From Albugo candida (lineage: Eukaryota; Oomycota; Peronosporomycetes; Albuginales; Albuginaceae), in assembly GCA_905220665.1 (NCBI GenBank), contig CAJNAR010000156.1:1-64000 (forward strand): 64,000 nt of DNA, given 5' to 3'. Position 1 is the stretch's first letter. Each line of letters begins with the position of its first letter. Positions 57,664 to 64,000 of the stretch are shown here, piece by piece. The notes beneath the pieces are model-generated. The model was not told the DNA's origin and made no database searches. It worked only from the letters and a program-made list of their open reading frames with translations. Made by a program: the position numbers and the translations under genes.

Positions 57664-59167
57664 ATGACGCGGTTTGAGAAGCGTTCCACAACTCTTTCTT
57701 CTCAAGAAATCTCAAATTCTTGGCCAGCTCTCATCTCCATATTATTTTCGCTTGTATCCAAACGATATATCATGTTGCACAAACAATCTATCGGAAAATT
57801 ACGTACATTTCCACTTCCTGATAATTATTTCCCAAAAGTGAATCTGGATAAGCAGGTTCTCGAAGCATATCAAGAAGAAGTGGATACGACTTTGCAACAA
57901 ACGTTGCGACTTTGGCAGCACAATCGCAGTGAGAAAACTCAATACTTTGCGAATCATGCGCCATGGAAATTATACACAAAAGTAAATAACTTGCGTTGTC
58001 ACAAACGCTCTGATTCTACACAGTCTACCAATTTCTATCATGTAATTGGTCAAATTGATGGATGGTATCGTGATGTGATGGAATTTTTCCACGCGGAATC
58101 TCGTGATGAGTACATTGGCGTCCAAAAAATATTGAACTCTTCATCGAAGGATGGCGCAATCTTGAAGAATATCATTGATACGGAGCACGCTGATCCTGAA
58201 GGGATGGTTGTGTACATGGGAATTCGATGGGCTCTCTATGAATCGTTCACGACTCGATTGCGTGTCGATGCGTGCACTTTGGAATGCATCGGATTTTCGA
58301 TTGATGATTCAGGTCGAGAATTCGGATACCGAATCCTGATACCAGTTCGAATACCCGAATGTCCTGCTTTCACGCACTCAAAACACAAGGTGCTCCGAAT
58401 GTGTACAAAATCAGTCGAGTTGTTCATGCCATCTGTATCGGGTTCACGTAACAAGACAAATGTCTTCACGATGATACAGGCCAAGCAGGAGACGGATTGT
58501 ATTCCTCGATTTTATCAAAGGCGATATCTCAAGAATCTCGACAGGATCGCAGAGCATTGGGCAGGATTGAGATTATCGAAGCGGAAAATTGTAAACAAAG
58601 CGGATGTTGCGCGAATGTAAGTTCGTAACTGCATGCAAGTATACATCTGACCTCAATTTTTATGACAGTAATCGCTTCAATTCCAATTGTTCTAGCTGCC
58701 GTCGTTATTTCAAGCAAGCTCTATCGTCGCAGCACGTGTGTGGGCTCTGTGGTGAGATTCTTTGTCGGAGCTGCGTAGTCTTACGAGCCTTGGTAATCCA
58801 CGGTCCAAACTACACGTCCAAGACGAAGTCTCTGAACAAATTACAGAGTTTTTGGCGCAATTTATTCGTGTCCAAAGTCAAACTTTGCAGGAGCTGCGTT
58901 GAAACGCTTCGTAAGGATCGATTATCGGCAATAAGGACGCCCGTGCCTTACATCTCCTTCCTCTCCGACTTCCAAGCTCGTTCGTCAATGGATACGGTGA
59001 GCTTTTACAAAGAAGATTGTGAATTTACCATTCCTGCATTGCCTATACCGGGAAGCCCGGTCGCCATCGACGATATTTCAAAGTTTGATTGTACCTCAAC
59101 ATCGTGCCTGACGCAACCGGAATCTGACGGCGATGAAGAAATGGAAAGTGCCGCGAATGTACGCTAA
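57664..59167 (+). CDS. START-like FYVE-related protein, copy 3
   Basis: A two-exon model: 57664-58616 and 58669-59167, with a 52-nt intron (GTAAGT...GACAG) joining ADVARI to NRFNSNC; 483 residues. The START-like part covers ~60-310, with GWYRDVMEFFHAESRDEYI, LKNIIDTEHADPEGM, ECIGFSIDDSGREFGYRI and LIPVRIPECP. The zinc finger (about 323-400) keeps the cysteine pairs (CSSCRRYF, CGLCGEILCRSC, CRSC). The usual R-R/K-HHCR core is replaced by SSQHVCGLCG, and a ~25-residue insert separates the last pair. PI3P binding is therefore doubtful. The tail is acidic and Ser-rich. It is paralogous to the two genes upstream. Confidence 0.8.
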
Positions 59168-59325
59168 GTATACAAAGTCCTGCCAAGTATACAGTCAAGC
59201 ATGAAGTAGATGAAAAATGAATGGGTTCTAATAATCGTAAAATACATAAAGAGTACCTTCGTCCAACCTGAAGAGTCTAGCTAGACTTCTTGAATGTTGC
59301 ACGGAACAGAACACTAAGAATTACG

Positions 59326-61410
59326 ATGAAACAGCATTCACACGAAAATGCCGCTTTTGATGCGTCTGCAACGCATTCAAAAGGACCAAAATCGACCTGG
59401 AAGCAAAATATATTCATGGAAGGATCCTTGAAAATACGTAAAACGTCGTTTGCTAGGATGCAAGAGCGCTATTGCATCGTCTTTGGAGAATTTGATAAAT
59501 CTGGAGAATTCATACTCGTTTTAGTACTATTCAAGTCTTTATCGGTTTATGAAACTGCACAATCTAATAAACCTAATGATTCGATCAAATTATCATCCCA
59601 ATGCAACATGTCAAAATTCTACCATCAGGCTCAACTTCCGCCTAGTAATGTAATTGACGCGATCCACTCCGACTATCAATTAAAACAGATCACAAAATGG
59701 GATGGTAAATGTAATTTCCATCTCTATGAATATGGCTTAAAAATCAAGACGATCGATAAGACGTTACACTGCGCTGTTTCTTCCTTGAACGAGTGGAATC
59801 AATGGATGCAGCTTATCGGCGTACCCCTCGATAACCTATTACGCAATCCTTCTATCTCTCCACAGAAAAATAACGCCGATAAAGCGTCACAAAGTGCTCA
59901 CGAAGCGCGCTCTTCCGCTTCATTCCAGCGATCGTCCAGTGAGTCTCATCGACGACTCATTGACTCAGTATTAACTATTGAGGACATTCCCTCAAATGAG
60001 TGGGAATCGTACTCTCCAGGTGGCGCGATGGAAGAGTACAAGCGATCTTCTCCGCTCAATTTCGATTACGAGCAAGTGGATCCGTCTTTGTTACTTGATG
60101 AAGATCTCTTGACTTCTAAAAACAAACGAGAGAATCGTTTTCAATCCGAACCGATGGCAAGCGATGAATTCCTTTTTGAGGACACCCTCACGAGCTTCCC
60201 TTCACTTTTGGCTGAGAAAATGGAAAGTCATAAAGAAAAAAGCGTCAAAGAATCGAAAAATCTCATCGATTCATCCGATAGCGAGCAGGAAGACTACGTA
60301 GTACAGCGGGATAGCGTTGATTTGGATCTGGAAATGCATGCAAAAAGAGAGATTGCGGGTCGGTTAGCAATGAGGGAAAAGCAAAGACGATCGCGAGAAC
60401 GCGCTCTAAAGCTCGAATCCAATCGCAACACATATGCGGAATTAGCTGCTGCTCGCCTCCGATCAGTTCGAAAAGAAGCCCGACAGTCCAACAAAGCGGT
60501 ACCCGTCGTACGAGATGAAAGTGGGGGCGATATCGCTTCCAGAAGCGACAAAGGCGAGTCAATTGCGTCGATGGACGCACACGAACTCGAACTGTTTGAA
60601 AATCTCGCGTCTGTGAGTGTAATGGACGACGAAATCGCTCCAATGTACAGCGAAAGCGGTGTGATCGAAGGCTTAGAGCGCATAAAGAGCAAAAACCGAT
60701 CAGAGATGCAGCAAAAGACTGAGCAATTGGAAGCGAAAAGAAAGAAAAAAGAAATGCGTAAGAAAAAAAAAGAAAAAGAATTGGAAATGAAAATGAAAAT
60801 GGCGGAAGAACTTTTATTACAAGAAAAACGATTGAGAAATGAGGAAAAACGGAAGCGGAAGGAAAAACGCATTGAAAATGCGAAAGCTTTAGCACATTCG
60901 AAAAAATCCGATGCAAAACGGAAAGAGATGGAAAAGCTTTCTTTGGCCGAGCGGTTGCGTCATAATCACAATGAGAAATCACGTGGCGTCGAGGAATCGG
61001 CTTTGGCATTGGTGAGCGATTCAAAGACGTCTTCGGACCCCATCGAGCTCCATGAGATATCATCCGGCGGACACGTTTCCAATCCAATCGGAACTGCGCC
61101 ATTCGAACCGCAGACGTCAACGGTTTCGGGTTTAATGCATCATGCGATGTTTCCTGGTGCGATGACATATCCGTATTATCCACCTGCATGGATGCCTGTT
61201 CCTTTGGGTGTCGGTATGCCGTATGGATACCCATTCATATATCCATCGCATCATCAGCCTCCAATGTGGTCGGTGCCACAGACGGAAGAGAATCTCGTTT
61301 ACGGACCGCATTTACCCGATGTAAGACCACAGTCTGCATCACCGAAAGAGACGAAGAACGACTCCAATGCATCTGTGCTTCCCGAGTTGCCCGATGTCGT
61401 GCAATTTTGA
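59326..61410 (+). CDS. PH-domain protein with charged coiled coil and Pro/Tyr-rich tail
   Basis: A single exon of 694 residues from the ATG at 59326; the open frame extends 12 codons further upstream only through a TTG. Residues ~25-170 are PH-like (MEGSLKIRK, MQERYCIVFGEF, CAVSSLNEWNQWMQLIG with the conserved Trp), with an internal insert of about 45 residues. Residues ~300-570 are rich in Lys, Glu, Arg and Met, and probably form a coiled coil; one block is an almost pure KKKE run. Residues ~610-665 are rich in Pro, Tyr and Met (PYYPPAWMPVP). It may be a membrane-linked scaffold. I cannot name an orthologue. Its stop is 23 bp from that of the convergent gene. Confidence 0.7.
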   Translation: MKQHSHENAAFDASATHSKGPKSTWKQNIFMEGSLKIRKTSFARMQERYCIVFGEFDKSGEFILVLVLFKSLSVYETAQSNKPNDSIKLSSQCNMSKFYHQAQLPPSNVIDAIHSDYQLKQITKWDGKCNFHLYEYGLKIKTIDKTLHCAVSSLNEWNQWMQLIGVPLDNLLRNPSISPQKNNADKASQSAHEARSSASFQRSSSESHRRLIDSVLTIEDIPSNEWESYSPGGAMEEYKRSSPLNFDYEQVDPSLLLDEDLLTSKNKRENRFQSEPMASDEFLFEDTLTSFPSLLAEKMESHKEKSVKESKNLIDSSDSEQEDYVVQRDSVDLDLEMHAKREIAGRLAMREKQRRSRERALKLESNRNTYAELAAARLRSVRKEARQSNKAVPVVRDESGGDIASRSDKGESIASMDAHELELFENLASVSVMDDEIAPMYSESGVIEGLERIKSKNRSEMQQKTEQLEAKRKKKEMRKKKKEKELEMKMKMAEELLLQEKRLRNEEKRKRKEKRIENAKALAHSKKSDAKRKEMEKLSLAERLRHNHNEKSRGVEESALALVSDSKTSSDPIELHEISSGGHVSNPIGTAPFEPQTSTVSGLMHHAMFPGAMTYPYYPPAWMPVPLGVGMPYGYPFIYPSHHQPPMWSVPQTEENLVYGPHLPDVRPQSASPKETKNDSNASVLPELPDVVQF

Positions 61411-61433
61411 TGCGTTGATTTGGAGAATCATAA

Positions 61434-63293
61434 TCACCACCGAAAATGGACGGAATCGTGCTGCATGGATGGCTTCATCGTTTTGGCGCCTTTGCCGAAA
61501 GTGCAATTGGAAAGCGATTGACTGGATGACGGGATCTCGGTGGATTTCTCATACTTGTGATCCGATACCTTTTGATCGAGTGTGACTGTCTGTATCAACT
61601 CCAGCAAATGGGTTGTGAGCTGTGCTGCCGGCAAATGCTTGTTGACAAGATAGACAAATTTGAGATCTTGGAAGCGTTCTGACGTCGGATAGATGAGGTA
61701 GCGAAGCACTTGAGCGTGTTCGGTGCTCAAAAGACCGATTTTCTCCAAAGAGCAGAATTGGATGTACATTTCTCGTCGGATGCTAAAGTGCAAGTCATTA
61801 AAGTTGTCACATTTTGCACTGATCGGTTTATCGGTTGCATTCCACGCGCTTTCGCCGATTTGATGTTCCGGGAAGAGCTCTGATCCATTACGCTCGGGTT
61901 TTAAGGATGTGGAATGACCATAGGAAATGCTTACTTTCGGGTTGTCCGAGCGGATGGACTGAGTTGCAACTTCCCGCAAGATATCGAACGCGCTAAAGGC
62001 TGTATCGTATAAAGGTTTCGAGACACTTTCAGTAACTTTGCAAGCTGCTGCTGGTACTGTAGAAAATGCTGCTTCTTCAAAAAGCGATTGGTAAGCGTCG
62101 CCATACTTTAGCGGTTCTTGAGCATTCACTGTGAGTATTTCCGGCTTGATGACTATAACACTCTGTTCAGAATCGTTACTACAAGCGCTTCCGGCTGTAT
62201 CTGAAGACGGCAAACCCTCTGTCTGTATCACATTTTCCGTCGAGCTTTGTGCACACGTGTGAAGAAGTCTTAAAAGCGAATGACTGGTTGCCGATTGCCC
62301 TGCTTGCATCACATTTAATTTTGTCATGTGGTCTCTCATGTTGTTGGCAGCTTTACTTGAAAGCTGTCGCTTCCGCTTTTTGGTCTTTCGCTTTAAACCG
62401 TTCCCTTGAGTACGTATCGCATCATCGCGTTCCAAAGCGGACACTTTGTGGTTCGGTTCCTCCGCCTCGCTTTCCACACTCTGTGTGTTGCTGTTCGCAT
62501 TCTGCTGATCACAAATCGATTTCCGAGGATACATGCTTTCTTCCATCGTTTCAACAATCCCAGTACGATGATACTCGGCTGCATATTCGACACAAGTCGG
62601 ACAAACGTACAGTGCATCCTTCGATCGTCCCGTGCTCTTGATTGAAGGTAAGCACCCGATATGAAACCAACGATTGCAGCAGTCACACGCCAAACTCTCA
62701 TTGATTCGCTCATCGTCCATCGCATACCAATCATCAAAGGTCTTGCTCCAACGCGAAAAATGAATTTTAACTCGATCTCGAATGGGATCCAATTGAGTGA
62801 CGATGGAATTATAAAGCATATCGTTCGCTTCCACCAGCACAGCTTGATTCAGATGATATCCTCGCTTTTTCGCATCTCGATCATTCTCCACGACGCATAA
62901 ATTGAATGGTTTCTTGCACTCCCCGCAATAATTCGAATGATCCGTCCGCAATTCCATTCGTTTTCGGCCTTCTTCCGTATCGGTATCGCAATTGTAGCAA
63001 CAGAAATCGCTGTACAGAGCCTCCGTATCACATTTCTCCAATGATACATTCTCATTTTCCATCGCCGCACATTCGAAATGGAATCCTCGCCCGCACCAAT
63101 CGCAAAAAATATGGCATTCATTTTGACCGCAAGAAATGCATTTCCGTTGTGCTCGTTGCACTTTGATGAATGTACAGACCACACACACGAAATCGTTTCC
63201 ATTAGCTGCGATTTTGAGCGTTGTGACGCATTTTTCACATTCTTTCGCCAATGGCGCAGCATTACGGCCAACAGATTTCTTTTCTTTGCTCAT
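61434..63293 (-). CDS. PHD-finger protein with inserted Tudor-knot domain
   Basis: A single exon of 619 residues from the ATG at 63293; the frame extends 22 codons upstream only from a TTG. The N-terminus has cysteine-rich zinc modules (CEKCVTTL, CISCGQNECHIFCDWCGRGFH, CCYNCD). Next comes CGECKKPF, then a ~65-residue Tudor-knot/chromo-barrel-like segment (LVEANDMLYNSIVTQL, HFSRWSKTFDDWYAMDDERI), then CDCCNRWFHIGCL and CPTC. The Tudor-knot thus sits between the first and later zinc-ligand pairs of one PHD-type finger. Such modules read histone tails, so a nuclear chromatin role is likely. The rest (about 230-530) is low in order, with a basic KRKTKKRKR run that may be a nuclear signal. The C-terminus is helical. 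Confidence 0.75.
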   Translation of the reverse strand: MSKEKKSVGRNAAPLAKECEKCVTTLKIAANGNDFVCVVCTFIKVQRAQRKCISCGQNECHIFCDWCGRGFHFECAAMENENVSLEKCDTEALYSDFCCYNCDTDTEEGRKRMELRTDHSNYCGECKKPFNLCVVENDRDAKKRGYHLNQAVLVEANDMLYNSIVTQLDPIRDRVKIHFSRWSKTFDDWYAMDDERINESLACDCCNRWFHIGCLPSIKSTGRSKDALYVCPTCVEYAAEYHRTGIVETMEESMYPRKSICDQQNANSNTQSVESEAEEPNHKVSALERDDAIRTQGNGLKRKTKKRKRQLSSKAANNMRDHMTKLNVMQAGQSATSHSLLRLLHTCAQSSTENVIQTEGLPSSDTAGSACSNDSEQSVIVIKPEILTVNAQEPLKYGDAYQSLFEEAAFSTVPAAACKVTESVSKPLYDTAFSAFDILREVATQSIRSDNPKVSISYGHSTSLKPERNGSELFPEHQIGESAWNATDKPISAKCDNFNDLHFSIRREMYIQFCSLEKIGLLSTEHAQVLRYLIYPTSERFQDLKFVYLVNKHLPAAQLTTHLLELIQTVTLDQKVSDHKYEKSTEIPSSSQSLSNCTFGKGAKTMKPSMQHDSVHFRW

Positions 63294-64000
63294 AAATGAT
63301 AATTTGATAAAAAGGAGTGATTGTGGTCGGCGGATACAAAAGACGCAAAACGCGTTCAATTCAAAATCGCCACGAACGAAAAAGAAATGTGTCCGCTTTC
63401 ATAATTCGATAAAAATGCGTTTCAAGCATATCCCAATTTAACCAATCACATAACAGATATTTGTAGCCAATCATATCGTGGGTAATAGTGAATGTACCTG
63501 ACGCAAATTTTGGGCAGAACCGACACTTTACATCCATTGACTTTGTATCCACCGCTTTAAGCACAGATCCGTCAATGACCCTCCATCCTTTCGCGTCGCT
63601 ACATGCGCGTCTTTTGATCGATTGTGTCACGTCATGAAAGCGCAGGTTTTGATCTCTTTCCTTTGGAAAAAGCGCATTTTCAAAAAGAGTTTCTTACAAA
63701 AATTCAATTGTCCAACTGTGTAACCCTTACCCTTCCCTGGATCGTGATTAGGGATATAAAATTTGAGCTGTTTTTAGATTTTGGATTCCATAAAATTCGA
63801 AGAATCTGATGCCACTGCACTCGAATAGAGCACCGTCTACTATGTAAATGTCTGTTAGCACCAACATGGTGTTGTCCATTGTTTCATGCATCCTTGCTTT
63901 GTGGTATTTCCAGGATACACCACACGAATTCAGATACCGGACGCTTCTTACGATAAAAAGCTCCACAATCGCGTCTGATTCTCATCAATGTATCCTTCTC
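63294..64000. other. window end, no gene assigned
   Basis: A minus frame at 63361-63630 opens with GTG, has no early ATG and contains a CRFCPKF pair; a second minus frame lies at 63748-63966. Neither is convincing. The PHD-gene promoter should be here. Any gene at the right edge is cut by the window. Confidence 0.35.

Noticed and set aside
60263..61234. Long minus-strand frame of 323 codons opposite the PH/coiled-coil gene
   Set aside because: It is the shadow of a Lys/Glu-rich coding region: the complement of AAA/GAA codons gives Phe/Ser runs. It has no motif and no plausible start.
63361..63630. Possible small zinc-binding protein on minus
   Set aside because: It starts at GTG with no early ATG and has only one CxxC pair. 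Nothing else supports it.
1..64000. CRISPR arrays, operons, riboswitches or phage genes
   Set aside because: The sequence is eukaryotic nuclear DNA. No spaced direct repeats beyond the telomere and no bacterial-type gene organisation were seen.

Overview
The window is one end of a chromosome from an oomycete, most likely a white rust of the genus Albugo. The plus strand opens with (CCCTAAA)n, the C-rich strand of a TTTAGGG-type telomere. Introns are few and very short (40-66 nt), intergenic gaps in the gene-dense part are often below 200 bp, and the genes include FYVE/START proteins, a myosin-FYVE-GAF protein and cilium genes (CFAP70, a CEP95-like protein), as expected of a zoosporic oomycete. 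The genus is inferred from compactness and from a secreted protein resembling the Albugo CCG effector class; it was not tested by any search.

Layout: 1-437 is telomere, canonical then degenerate. About 0.44-24.9 kb is a gene-poor, decayed subtelomere. It holds a HECT ubiquitin-ligase relic (7.8-8.8 kb), one intact secreted-protein gene (9.3-10.1 kb), a frameshifted ankyrin gene (13.3-14.2 kb), a decayed Ty3/gypsy retrotransposon with a chromodomain-like tail (14.7-17.7 kb), a frameshifted LINE (17.9-22.1 kb), an apparently normal PYM gene (23.1-23.7 kb) and the orphaned 3' end of a methionine aminopeptidase gene (24.3-24.6 kb).

From 24.96 kb to the right end the window is compact and gene-rich: CEP95-like protein, glutaminyl cyclase, CMC1, CFAP70, SNM1/DCLRE1A nuclease, a lipoyl-domain/Kgd4 fusion, ASCC2, a laccase-like multicopper oxidase, an unrecognised five-exon gene, myosin-FYVE-GAF, a membrane-anchored JmjC hydroxylase, a PH-MAP kinase fusion, a calponin-homology-like protein, three tandem START/FYVE-family genes, a PH/coiled-coil protein and a PHD/Tudor-knot protein. 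Several gene models below were rebuilt by hand by splicing short GT-AG introns so that reading frames and conserved domains join.

Functional themes: phosphoinositide and membrane-lipid readout (myosin, START/FYVE cluster and two PH proteins between 44.6 and 61.4 kb), flagellar biology, RNA quality control (PYM, ASCC2), DNA crosslink repair, and mitochondrial energy metabolism. The most striking point is a small mitochondrial protein that appears to fuse a 2-oxoglutarate-dehydrogenase-type lipoyl domain to a Kgd4/MRPS36-like tail.
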